Shown in pieces: positions 23,164 to 34,830 of a stretch of 64,000 bases of DNA. How positions within the stretch are numbered: the stretch's first letter is position 1; each line of letters starts with the position of its first letter. Source of the DNA: Brevipalpus yothersi (Eukaryota > Arthropoda > Arachnida > Trombidiformes > Tenuipalpidae). The stretch is taken from the NCBI GenBank assembly GCA_003956705.1, contig QZCP01000081.1:1-64000 (forward strand). Reading direction: 5' to 3'. The notes under the pieces are model-generated. The model made no database searches. It had not been told where the DNA came from and worked only from the letters and a program-made list of their open reading frames with translations. A program made the position numbers and the translations under genes.

Positions 23164-25226
23164 ATGAGTCAAAAAAGACGAATCTCAGAGCGCATTGCTG
23201 CCCGTCAAGCAGCTGGTTTGGTTCAACCGGAAGAGTCAGAATCAGAATTAGGGCCGGAAGTGAAACGAAAGTATATGAGGAGAAATAAGGGTAAAAAAGC
23301 AACAAAAAATGTCCCTCTACCAAAATTTAACCGAAAGTATGTGAAGAAGAATGAGCCTAAGGCTGTGATTAAGAATGGAAACAAGCCAGCCGAGAGATTA
23401 AATCAGGTATGATTTTGTATCTTACATATCATCAACGAATAGACTCCATAAGTTGCACATCTGTAACATCAACAGAACACTGAATGAATAGCCATTTTTT
23501 GTCTTTGAGACTGGGCTTGATGATCTGTTGGTGACTTGATTCGGTTGATTTGATTTTTTCCTCTTTATGAAGTTATACAAGAAAAGTTTGGTGATTAATA
23601 CATTCTTTTTAGGTTTCCAGTGATGTGCCGAAGGTTAAACGAAAGTGTATAAAAAGGAATGAGCCTAAAACTGTGACAAAAAATGCATTACAACCAAGAG
23701 TTATACGAAAATATGTGAAGAAGAGAAAGCCTAAAACTGCGACCAAAAATGGAGATGAGTCGGCTGAATTAAATCAGGTATGATTTTGTAATTCATTCAT
23801 CAGTAAATCGATTCCATAATTTATCTACGTTGCCCACAGAACAATCTTGTTCACTTTATCGTTGAGACTCAATTAATGAGCTAAAGTAACTTGTTATGAC
23901 AAGAAATATCTGTGATCTCCTCAGGTTTCCAATGATGTACTCTATCAACCAGACATAATTGAGACAATTTTCAACTATTTGGGACCTTCTGATATCAGTA
24001 GCTGTAGCCAAGTGTGTCAAGCCTGGTACGAAGAAGCAGCTCGATGGTTCAAGAAGCGTCCAATCGATAGATGCTCTCTAGTCAGAAAAGATATGACATG
24101 TGAACTCGAATCACTTCGGTTAGTGGATTGTATTGTTTTTTCTACTGATTTCAAAACTCTGTTTGGTCTTGATTCTTCCAGGAAAAGTGAGAAAAAGAAG
24201 CATTTGAAAGCCAGAGACGAAGTGTTTGAAGCCTTAAAGGCTAAGTCTTTCACAACTAAAACAGAACTTTTCCCATCAACTTTCGTCGATTCCGAACCGC
24301 ATCCTCATGGATGTCATTGGTGGTTCTTCAATAGAGAAGCTGACTTCCTCCCATTAATGGAACCCAAAATTGGTAGATATGTCGAAAATTTTTATGAAAC
24401 GAAAAATTTCATCCCTAGTCTTTCCTTGATTTGCCTGGACTGCCGCTTCGAGAATATTACTCAAGTAATTTCACCCAAATTTCCGGCTATAGTTCTAGAG
24501 CAACGGTATATGAGAATCTCTCGAAGGTCTGAAAATAAGATTTATCAATCATTGAGCACTTTCGTCAAAAAACCTGGCCTTTTCGAGTCTCTACAGCACG
24601 AAAGGAGAAAGGAACGAACTGCATACAACTGTTTTGAGGCTTTTTATATTAATCAATTGTCTTCCGATCAGAAGATCATCGTAACTGATTGGTCCAATCC
24701 AAATAGTGAAAAGCCGAATCTGAATGATCCTGAGAACCCTGTTAAAGCTTTAATCTGTCTCAGCAAACACAGCTCCAAAGTATATGGACGTTTATTGAGC
24801 AAATTTCTCCAAGGAGCTGATTTCGATATTTCCTGGGGAAAAATGAACTTCTCTCCAAACTCTCGTTTATCATTTTACTATCCAAATGATGAAGATTTCT
24901 GTCCATCACTGGCAATAACTATTGCTTTTGTTGGAAAACAAATCCAATCGAAGATTTTCGCATTCTACATTAGATTTGCATATCATGTATCGCCACCCTT
25001 GAATGGAATCCAATCAGACTTTATGCGATGTAAAGATGAACTTAATTTTCCGGTTGATGATGGAAGAGTTTTGGGATTTATTTTTGAGACATATGGATGG
25101 TATGATCGTATGGATGCCATTTTTGATCGAATTTGTGAGGTATTTCCATTTGTCAAATTCATTAGAATAAAAATTAAAGGCACTCAAGGGTGGTCAGACG
25201 TAAGGGTTCATCTAATTAGGATCTGA
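23164..25226 (+). CDS. F-box/FIST_C protein (copy 5)
   Basis: Four exons, 23164-23406, 23613-23777, 23925-24118 and 24182-25226, give 548 aa. The first two exons encode about 136 very basic residues starting MSQKRRISERIAARQAAG, then repeats of the type KRKYMRRNKGKK, NRKYVKKNEPK and IRKYVKKRKPK; a nuclear or nucleic-acid-binding tail is plausible. The F-box follows (about residues 142-190, LYQPDIIETIFNYLGPSDIS, SQVCQAWYEEAARWF). FIST blocks: FIPSLSLIC, INQLSSDQKIIVTDWSNPN, VKALICLSKHSSK, FDISWGKM, TIAFVGKQI, DDGRVLGFIFETYG and the terminal VHLIRI. The 63-nt intron before the last exon is a multiple of three without stops. The partner copy at 56.9-58.9 kb shares promoter, exons and a 152-bp identical tract. 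Confidence 0.85.
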
Positions 25227-25816
25227 AAATCTTTGTTTGAAATTTTCCATATACCGCCTATTCTCTGCAGAAGTTATATTAAATATTAAATATTTATTGT
25301 CTGTTGAATGCTTCGATAATTTTTGTTCCCATTTTATAAATTCTCTTCTGTTAGAATAATCTTCAAATCGAGAACAAGAATGATGTTTGGAAATCATTGG
25401 AAACATTTGGAAACAACAAAAGACCAGCATCGAAATCATACCGGAAGTGATTTGATGAGATAATGAACCATCTCAGTTTGCCACTCTAAGCAAAATCATA
25501 AACATCCATAATGTTTTAGTTTGACGATGAGTCAAGATAAGGAAAGGAAATATGAGTAATTTTCAAAAATGCAACTTTGAATTAGATTTATTTACAAAGA
25601 GGAAGAGAAATTGTTCGAAATTACTCAGCTTCAATATCATCCAATGAGCGCCACAATCGAGCTCACGCAAGTTCTTATCGATATTTATTCCATAATCTTC
25701 CATTTTGGTTGATCTCTCGTCGTTTTGTCAAGTTGTTTTTTCATTTTGTTTGAGTAATCAGAGGAAAATATTTGTTGACATAATGTTATAGTTTTCTTCC
25801 TTGGTGAACAGTGAAA
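25227..25816. other. Intergenic, F-box copies 5 and 6
   Basis: Short spacer between two same-strand family members. No gene seen; a minus-strand frame at 25212-25439 has no signature. It contains the promoter of the next gene. Confidence 0.6.
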
Positions 25817-28060
25817 ATGAGTAGTGGAAGACGATTCTCTGAGAGGATAGCCGCTCGACGGGCCATTCCAGTGATTGAACCGGAAGAGCCTAAGGTTAAG
25901 AAGAAGATGGTGAGGAGATATTCTAAGCGGATTGCTGCTCGTCGAGAAGCTTTCTCAGAGGAGAAAAGTGAACAAAGTATCAAACCAGAGATGGCTGAAA
26001 AGGATAGCTGTGAAGATCTGGAAAACAATGACAACAAGAATGAGGTGGATGAGGTATGAATTCTTAATTCCAGTAAGAGATCTAAAGTATCATGCTAGAA
26101 ATGTTTTTGGTAAAGAAGGTCAACAAATCTGGCAGCCTTTGAAATTTGATTTATTGTCTTTTAGCCTCAACTTGATACTTTATCACATCGACTACCCGTT
26201 CTTCGAAGAAGAGGATTCTCTCTGCGAATGGCCGCTCGGAAACTTCCTTCAAATGATGCGGATGAGTTGAAAATCAAACAGAATATGGTAGAAAAGAGTG
26301 ATCTGATGACAACCAATAATGAGGTTGACAAATCCACTGACGAGGTACAAATTTTTTAAGACACAAGATTGTTTGGGTTCTAAAACTGAATTTCATGCAA
26401 TCAGAGTGTTGCATGAAGGAAGATGAACCAACAAGCTTGTTTTAATCGTTGTTCCCTCAATTTTCAGTCTCTAATTATCCGACCAATGGCCATCTATCAA
26501 GCTTCTTCCCCCAGCAAGCCAGATGAATTGACAAATGAAATCGATTTAACGAATGAGGAGGATTGTGAAAGTCATTCGAATAATAGTGAAAAATCAACAG
26601 ATGAGATGGCAAAGGTAAGATTTTCCTCTTAATCTTGACCTCTTTTGGTGAACAATGGATATTTATGATTTGTCTTCGAATTAATATTGATCGAAAATCA
26701 TGTTTTCAAATTTTCCACAAATACAGGTGAACAACCTATGGCAACAGCCCCATATCATTCAGGAAATATTCAAAAGTCTCTCACTTCGTGATATCTCTCG
26801 CTGTGGTCAAGTGTGCAAAGCATGGCGTAAAGAAGCCACCCGACGTTTTAGAAGGTGTCCAAATGCTGATGAATGTTGGTATGTTCATAAAAGCATGGAT
26901 CTTGAATTGGAATATCTGCAGTAAGGAACTTCATTCACCCTTTCTTGAAGCATCACATTGTATCATCGACATCTTTTTATAGGGATAGGAAAAAGCATGA
27001 AGATCTGAGAAAACTGGTGGAAATAGGTTTGTTAAAGACTTATAGTTCAGATTTTCCCAGATTCATGTCTTGGCCCAAATGGTATCTCAGTTTGCGAGGA
27101 ATTGATGACGTAAAGGCGTCATTAAACTTTAAAGGAGGCAAATTTTTGAAGGATTTTCTCGAAAAAGATCCAGGATGCATTCCGAGTTTCTGCTTTTGCA
27201 CATACAGCCATATGCCGAGCAAAATTCGGAATTCAATTTCACCAAAATTTCCAACAGTTTTGCTGCATAACTATTGCTACTACGTGCCTGCAACTGCAAT
27301 GTACTGTATTTATAATGGGCTGGATAAAATTGCTGATATTTCTGAGCCCTTTAACTCTCTACCTCATCAGCATGATGATTTCTCTGATTTAGATTATGAT
27401 TCAGAGTATGACGAACTTAACTATGAGAGTCTGATTGCTAAAGACTATAATTATGACGATTATAATGAAAATCTAGAAGGATTACTTCAAGGTTTCTACT
27501 TGAATCGATTCTTGACGAACTACAAAGTGGTCATCACTGATTGGATTGATCGAAAAAGCCAGAGACCAGATCTGAAAGACCCAAATTTTCCTATCAAAGC
27601 AATCATCAATTTCATTTCACCCGAAAAATGTGGGATCACAACCAAACGATCCATCGAAAAGTTCTTACAGGGATCTGCCCCCGATGTGACAGAACTATCT
27701 TTGGACCGGGAAGCTTTCTATCATGGCAACTATTTCAAAGGTTTTCGAAGAACTCCAGCCATCAGCATTGCTTTTGCTGGGAAAAAGGTGGAATCAGTAA
27801 TTTGGGAGAAAGAATTTGAATCTGATCAATGGTCCTTTGATTTTTACCTCAATACTGATGGATTCAAGGAAAGCTTAAAGTTTAGACTAAGTTACAGAGT
27901 TATCGGGTTTATCTCTGGCTCCTACAATGAAATGCAAAAGTGGCTTGATGAAGCTGTGAACAAAATAAGGGACACTCTATTCCCGAGCATAAAGTGTGTC
28001 TCCATAACTCAATCCTCCACCCGAAAACCTTTCATACGAGTACACTTGATCCGTGTATAA
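25817..28060 (+). CDS. F-box/FIST_C protein (copy 6)
   Basis: Five exons, 25817-26053, 26165-26344, 26468-26614, 26727-26920 and 26983-28060, give 611 aa, the longest member. Exon 1 repeats an Arg motif twice, RRFSERIAARR and RRYSKRIAARR, and exon 2 has a variant, RRRGFSLRMAARK. Exon 3 is acidic and Ser-rich. The F-box lies at about residues 190-238 (LWQQPHIIQEIFKSLSLRDIS, GQVCKAWRKEA). The FIST part shows CIPSFCFCT, an inserted acidic Tyr/Asp loop of about 40 residues (27370-27480), LNRFLTNYKVVITDWID, FPIKAIINFIS, AISIAFAGKKV, YRVIGFISG and the terminal RVHLIRV. AATAAA near 28246 is a candidate poly(A) signal. The paralog at 49.2 kb has the same five-exon plan. Confidence 0.85.
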
Positions 28061-29777
28061 GTTAATGGCCAATTGTCAGGAGCTCGAAAAGTTCTTTCGA
28101 TCGCAGCAAACATCTTTCCTGCTGCTCACAGGTTTCAGAGAAGTGTTTGGATGGGATCTGGAAAAATTGAATAAAATTCAAAATTTTGGGTTTCAAATCC
28201 AGATTGTATCAATTGGGCTGATCGATGTTATTTATCAATACTTTTGAATAAAGTAAGATCAATAAATTCGATGAACAAAGATCAGGATCGATATTTTCTT
28301 TGGGTCTCTCCAAAGGCTCACAATTCACGCTTTTTAAAACACTGAGCAAATGAGCTAATTCACCTTGTTTTTTTTAATCTTTGACCAATGACGGTAAAGT
28401 TTTTAACATTCTAACAATTGGGTTCCATATAAATCGTTACATTTTGCACCATAAACTGATTGAAATGTGGATATCGATGGAACACTAACAAGTTAGAGGT
28501 ACATACTGGGTGGACATACTGAGGTGCATCCTCTTAAATCTTTTTCAATACAGATTATATCGTCTATGAAACTTAGAATGTGATCTGATGATTGTAAAAA
28601 CTGGGGTGGAAGAGCGTTAAGATAATGACGAGAAATCATTTTGAGCGGGAATAGAAAAGCAAAATGGGCTTTTTTGCTCAGAGATTATTTAATCTCACAA
28701 CTTCTTCATCTTGGAGCTCGATTCAGTAGGATTGTAAGGGTTTGTTTATCTCTCATGAACTGGAAAAAAGGCTAGAGCATCCAGTTGAGAATTTCGTCTG
28801 GATTTTGAGATGGATATCTCTACTGTGTTAATGATTCAAATCAATCTTAAATCGTTCAGAAAGTTTATTAGACTGATCATTTTCTTGAAATCTTGAAAGG
28901 TTGATAAGTTATCATTAGAAATTGGATTCAATATTTGCATGATAGAGTAGTATATATCTCTTCAAGGCAGCTGATTCTTCAGAATTATAAAACGATTGGA
29001 ATGTTAGCCAGTGGATTAAGTCAACTTACAGAATTTTCAACATGACAATGCTTACCCTGACAGATATTAAGATACTAAATAATAAGTTATTCAGAGAAAA
29101 TGAGCTGGAACTGATATGATCGTGCCTCTTCATTAAGCTCAACAGGGTTAAATATTTCGAGTTTTTTTGAGAAAAACTCGTGAAAAAGCTGCAAAATTAT
29201 GGCTAATGAAGCGAAGAGGCAAGTTAGATAGATTCTGAAAATTCTGGAAAGGTAAATAATTCTCATAGGAAATCATATTATAATATAAAACATTCCGAAG
29301 AGAATTTCTAGCATAAAAATAGATTCTCACCAGGAAAAATACCAAATTACAGATATCGAATGAAAGTTCACAGGCTGGGAATCTAGCGAGATGACCCCTG
29401 CACGTCTCAAAAGAACTGCAATAAGCACCGAGATAGTATTCTCTCACCAGTAAGGCATTGCTTAAAAAGTGAGGACAGTTTACCGTTACTTCAACATGAC
29501 TTTCCCGCTCAAAGTGAATTGGAAAAATGCCACTTGTATGCGCAACTCCTAAATAAAACTTTTGCTTGAAAATTTCAAGTTGAAATCTTTGCTTTCGATT
29601 TCATCATTCATTCCACGCTTTCGATATCTATCCATGCTTGACAAACATTGTTTGTCTTGAAATTCAACCATCAATTGGTCTCATCTACATCTTTTACTGT
29701 TTCTTCTCCTATTCTCTTGTAATTAAAGATACTCCTTGTGATCTACTATTGTGTTCGTGATTACCATTTGATCTTCA
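28061..29777. other. Intergenic with upstream module
   Basis: No gene seen. The part from about 29470 to 29777 is the conserved upstream module of the 29.8-kb unit, repeated before the copies at 34.2, 39.5 and 41.6 kb. A stretch near 28577-28640 resembles 59393-59450. A minus-strand frame at 29148-29447 has no signature. Confidence 0.5.
29501..29508 (+). promoter_or_regulatory. TTTCCCGC motif, E2F-like, in upstream module
   Basis: Octamer in the conserved block that begins CAGTTTACCGTTAC, about 270 bp before the ATG at 29778. It matches the E2F consensus TTTSSCGC, and the same octamer recurs at 33930 and 39219. Function is inferred from sequence and conservation only. Confidence 0.4.
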
Positions 29778-31176
29778 ATGAATCGCGACAAGGAATCCCT
29801 CAATTTGTCTGATACAGGCTGTACCGATGATGTCTCAACTGGATGGAAGGTAAGAAGATAGAGTATCAAGAACCATCGACAGGTGAAGGACTCAATGGAA
29901 TCTTTTCTCTAGGATGAGGATATGAATGTGGCTTTATTGCAGCCCACTGTGATTGAATGTGTATTCAAATATCTACCACCAATCGATGTCCACCGCTGTA
30001 GACTTGTGTGCCGAGCATGGTATGTGGAAGCTCTCCAATGTCTTGAAAAGTCTCCAGCAATCGATACATTCATGGAGGCATGGGGATATGTCGAAAAATT
30101 GATGAAATTTCTCAAGTGAGTGAGATAAGTAAATATTATTGCAAAGATATAACTGATATCTCTGACATTACACTAGGCGGAAAGGAAATCGTGGTATTTT
30201 AGAGGAATTGGTCTCAAGAAACTTCAGCGTCAGTACACAACAATCTAATTGGGGCTTTTTCTTGAACAGAGGAGAGTGCAAAATATCACCAAGAGTAGGT
30301 TGTAAGTTCTTCTTGGAAGATTGTTTGCCAGAAATTTCCCAGGACAAATCCAGATGTGTTCCAAGTTTCTCTCTCATCTTATGCCGCTATGTATTTGATC
30401 AGAGCCACCTACTTTCGCTGGCTTCCAGGTCTCCAGTTGTTTGTTTGGTGTCGGAAAATTTCCAAGAACTCCCTAAAGATTCACTAAGCAGGATCTATGA
30501 GGCACTGGGTAAATTAGTGCGTATACCTGATCTTTACCAGTCTATGGTCCATTCTGGGATAAACTCTCGTTTCAAAAAAATCCAATTCATCGACCAATTC
30601 CATGGTTTCCATTTGAATCGTTACACTTCGCATCATAAAGTGATTATCACTGATTATACAAGTTCGCCCGGAGAAACTCCATTTCCGAAGCCGAACGATC
30701 CTTATTATCCCATTAGAGCTATAATTTTCTTGAGTGTTCATGGTAAAGGCTTTCCTGAATTAGTGAAAAAGTTTAAAAAATTTTCCGAAGGATTTCCCTC
30801 TGACGTCACAGATGTATCTGTAGAACGTGACATTTGGTATCATGATGTTTATTTCGAAGGTCTCAGGAAGTCAGAAGTTATTAGCATTACTTTCGCGGGT
30901 AAAGATGTTGCATCTGCAGTCTGGGAGATGTATGACGAAGAAAAACCATCGATAAGTGAAGTATCTGCAAACATTCAGGAATTCAAGGATAGCCTTGAAT
31001 TTCCAGTTGATGATAGAGTGATCGGTTTCTTTTGTTTTGCTCACCAATGGAGCCCATACACAGTTTACTCTAACATATTATCACTGATTGATGATCAATT
31101 CCCCCGCATCAAGCATTTTTTCCTTCCCTCTGCTTTCGATAAGCCTCACTTACGGTTGCATCTGGTCCGAATCTGA
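29778..31176 (+). CDS. F-box/FIST_C protein (copy 7)
   Basis: Exons 29778-29849, 29913-30115 and 30177-31176 give 424 aa. It starts MNRDKESLNLSDTGCTDD, a short polar first exon typical of this sub-family. The F-box is at about residues 28-75 (LLQPTVIECVFKYLPPIDVH, RLVCRAWYVEALQ). The FIST region: NRGECKISPRVGC, RCVPSFSLILC, FHLNRYTSHHKVIITDY, YPIRAIIFLSVHGK, SDVTDVSVERDIWYHD, ISITFAGKDVASAVWEM, DDRVIGFFCFA and the terminal RLHLVRI. In this sub-family the core ends in DY, not DW, and a TDVSV strand replaces DISGG. It is the best intact reference for the transposon-split copy at 34.2 kb, which it resembles over nearly its full length. Confidence 0.88.
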
Positions 31177-32150
31177 TTACACGATTCTTGCTCAAATATC
31201 TGTAAGAATATCAAAAAATAATGTACTCCATTTTTATCGTCTCTAATTGAAGCCTTTTCCAAAAATTGACTTTGATGACTCCATTTCTACCATTTTCTTT
31301 CAACCTCTCTTCTTATTTTAAGTAACTAAAGTGTCCTCTCAAATGTTCAAGGATCTCAATTCAGTTATTTTAGAAATTTGGAAAAGATTCGTGATTGAAT
31401 CTGATGCTCATCATCAATCCCCAGTAATACTAACTACATAGAATCGTAGATCAATGATAAACAATGTGATCAAATTTTGTACGATGAATGAACACAATAA
31501 AAAGTCAAATCACTGCGTCAGATGTTACTCACAATTTGAAAACTTTTTCATGAACATTTGTAGACACTTGACAAACATTGAGTCTCAATCTTGTTTTCAA
31601 TTTACTCCTTACTGGAGAGGAAAAAATCTCATTGATTGATTTTAGTGTACTTCCAAATGGCACTACGCTTTTTTGTGAGTTGAACTTTTCTCACGATTCT
31701 CACAAGAATGATTGTGATAAAAGAGAGGTGCTAAAAATATTCTTGTGGGTCCATGGAATACTAATTGAAAGCTCATAATGTACAGAAATGTTACGAATGA
31801 ATATAATCACTGAGGAAATCGTTTCCAATCAGTAAAATTTTATGATTGAAGAGAAATATTTGCACCATTCCATTAAGAAACAGAAAACACTCGCAAATAC
31901 ATTTATAATAAAGTCCGTTTGATAACCTTTAACTGTATGTTTTGGTGGAGATTCGAGAGCTATTTATTTAGAACGAGTAGGAAATGGATATAAAGCTTTT
32001 TCGAGAAATAGATCCATAGGATTATGATACTGACAGATTCATCTTATTCGAGGGTAGGAGTAAAAAATCGCTATCTGGTTCGCTATTAAGTGAAAGAATT
32101 TCCATGGCTCTTGTGAACGAAGAAAAATTCCATCAGGACCTTACAAGCTG
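31177..32150. other. Downstream segment of repeat unit, no gene seen
   Basis: Aligns by eye with 43260-44249 and partly with 38590-38950, so it belongs to the segmental unit. Frames at 31454-31639 and 31578-31778 are not conserved and are not called. Confidence 0.6.
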
Positions 32151-32677
32151 CTAGGTGTAATAGTCCTTACGATACGCAAGGGAATAGATTTTCTCCTTTG
32201 TTTTTTCACAAATTTCTGGGAATATTTTGGAAAAAATTTTCATGATCTTCTCCTTGTCACTATCGTTGAAATCAGTCCAAAGACTCTGTGAAGGTGGAAA
32301 CATTGCTTTCATGCGTTTGAGATCCTTAGGGGATGAATATTTGTGTCGATATATTATTGCTCGCATGCATTTGAGTGGCTTCTCAAAGTATACTTTCAGA
32401 ACAGGGTAATGCTCTTCTTCTGGGGAATACTGGAGAAACGAATCCAGAACTGTGACATCACTGAAGAGAATATATTTGTCTACCTCTTCCATATCGGGTG
32501 AAATTGGAGCCAGGCTAATGAACTCTCCTCCCTGGTTAACGTAAGAAAAATCTATTGAAGTCGATGAATGAGCTAGCGAGGCAAATTACTTACGGATTTA
32601 GGGAATTTTCGAGGAGGAGAACTTTGAGAATCATTGGCCAGTCTCTTCATCCGCTCTGCCAAATTCCAACGATCCAT
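32151..32677 (-). CDS. Companion protein of the F-box unit (copy A)
   Basis: Exons 32594-32677 and 32151-32531 join in phase 0 and give 154 aa. The product starts MDRWNLAERMKRLANDSQ, has a Pro/Ser linker, then a folded-looking block: DMEEVDKYILFSDVTVLDSF, VYFEKPLKCMRAIIYRHKYS, KEKIMKIFSKIFPEI and KEKIYSLAYRKDYY. There is no signal peptide or membrane helix, so it is probably cytosolic or nuclear. I do not recognise the family. It runs opposite to the F-box genes and has a paralog in the same relative place at 44.25 kb, with the same intron and about 60% matching residues by eye. Its duplication together with an F-box gene and the retained frame in both copies argue that it is a real gene. Confidence 0.65.
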
Positions 32678-34186
32678 GATAAAGCTATTTGAGAGCTATT
32701 GTTAGGCGAATAAACTCAAAATTTTTTAATCAAATTATAACCGCCTCGATCACGCTTTCACAAGTTAATATAATTATCGGACACCGATAATCGATGGAAT
32801 ATCGATATGGTCTCCTAAGAAACACTATGGCCTCAGAGGACTTTAGCCGGCGGGACAATTCAAAACCTCAGAGATGAACAGGAATACTATTCTGACAGCT
32901 TTGATAGAATGATTTGCCACTTAATTTTGTTCTTTCGACCCCATTGAATAATTTCCGATTTTTATACAGAGCCCATGGCCATTAAGCATGTCCACCTCGC
33001 TATTTATCCAGACGTTTTCATTCATGTGTTCCATTTTAATGTGATTAATAGCCAAATTTCTTATTGGCGGGTGACCCTGTCATAATTACAGCAATTTGCG
33101 ATTTTTTTTGTGATAGCGAATTCAATTGAAATGCGTAGTATCAAATTGGATGGTCTCGAGACGATTCTTTCTGATGGTTTTGAAGAAAAGAAGAGGATAG
33201 AATTCGGAAAACCTTGGCTCAGAATATATCTCCCCAGAGTGCATGAGTGCATGAGACCCAAAGAAAAATTTTAAACTACTTGATATTTTCCCATAGGGTG
33301 AATCAAACATAGACCAAATTACATCAATCTTTACATCATAGGTAGGAGAGTGATAATGCCCCGAAACTCTTTGTAATGAACCCAAGTATTTGTCTGGCTG
33401 GAAGTTTTCGCTTAAAGAAAAACTTTATGTCAGAAGAGCGCGTTTCAAGTAGCTGGTTATCTGTTTCTGATTCCATCCAAAGGGTAGTAAGAGAACTCAT
33501 TCAGTACTGTAAGCTGGTATACCTCAAGTGACTCGTAATTATCAGATTCCAGATTTTTGACTACAAATCGTTCAGCGATGTTCTTTGGCTACCTAATCAC
33601 ATCTGATAGACGAGAATTTTCATCTTCCAGCCACTTCGACTATTTTTTCGCGAGATTTGCTGCGACTAAAACGGCTTGAGATCTTCCTCGCCAAAAAAGG
33701 AAAAAATTAGGTCTTGTTATTCCTACTCTTCGATGAATTTCGATCGATGAGTGATCAAGCGGAAATGAACACAAGTAGCGAGACACTCTTCACGTCTCAG
33801 ATTTAATTAGTGAATCTGAACAACTTAACAATGAATACAGACCTTCCCAACCAGGCTAAGAACAACTGAAGGGAGCGCGAACTGAGTACCTCGCCATTTA
33901 TCAGTGAAAGCAGTTTACCGTTACATGACTTTCCCGCTTAAAAGTGATCGAAGGAAAAATGCTGTCTGTAGCGCCACTACTGGATGAAACTTTTTGCTTG
34001 ATGAAATCTTGGCTCTCGATTTCATCAGCTTTCATGCAAAAATTTTGGCTAATGTCCATCTTTACTTGAAATTGAACCATCGCTTAATCTTATATAAATC
34101 TTTTATTGTTCCTTTTTCATTCTTTCGTGATTCAAGATACTTTCTGATTATCTACTGCTGTGTTTGCATTTTCTATCTGATCTTCA
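32678..34186. other. Repeat-unit spacer and upstream module
   Basis: 32680-33720 aligns with 44880-45700 by eye (for example the AGCCGGCGGGACAATTC string near 32845 and 45025). Minus-strand frames at 33061-33385 are not kept in the duplicate. From about 33900 the conserved upstream module begins. Confidence 0.55.
33930..33937 (+). promoter_or_regulatory. TTTCCCGC motif, E2F-like
   Basis: Same octamer and flanks (CAGTTTACCGTTAC upstream, CGCT following) as at 29501, here in front of the transposon-split pseudogene. The motif has outlived the gene it precedes, as expected of a recent duplicate. Confidence 0.35.
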
Positions 34187-34830
34187 ATGGATCACGACGA
34201 GAAATCCCTGAAATTGTGAAGTTGCCTGCTATATGCTGTACCGATGTTGTCTCAACTGAATGGGAGGTAAGAAGATGGAAATTCAAGAACCATTGAGATT
34301 GTGTGAAAGGATTTAATGAGTTGAATCTTTTCTCTAGGATGAGGATATGAATGCGGCTTTATTGCAGCCCACTGTCATTGAATGTGAATTCAAATTTCTA
34401 CCACCAATCGATGTCCACCGCTGTAGACATGTGTGCAGAGCATGGTATGTGGAAGCTCTCCAATGTCTTGAAAAGTGTCCAGCAATCGATACATTCATGG
34501 ACGCATGGGGATATGTCGGAAAATTGATGAAATTTCTCAAGTGAGTGAGATAAGTAAATATTATTGCAAAGATACAACTGATATCTCTGAAATTACACTA
34601 GGCGGAAAGGAAATCGTGGTATTTTGGAGGAATTGGTCTCAAGAAACCTCAGTACAGGACATTCTAATTGGGACTTTTTCTTGAACAGAGGAGAGTGCAA
34701 AATATCACCGAGAGTAGGTTGTGAATTCTTCTTGGAAGATTGTTTGCCAGAAATTTCTCAGGACAAATCCAGATGTGTTCCAAGTTTCTCTCTCATCTTA
34801 TACCGCTATGTATCTGATCAGAGCTACCTA

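Noticed and set aside
29148..29447. Minus-strand frame of 99 codons
   Set aside because: No motif; composition is that of the AT-rich spacer.
33061..33385. Minus-strand frames in the repeat-unit spacer (also 45144-45410)
   Set aside because: The two spacers align, but the frames do not correspond or stay open in both.
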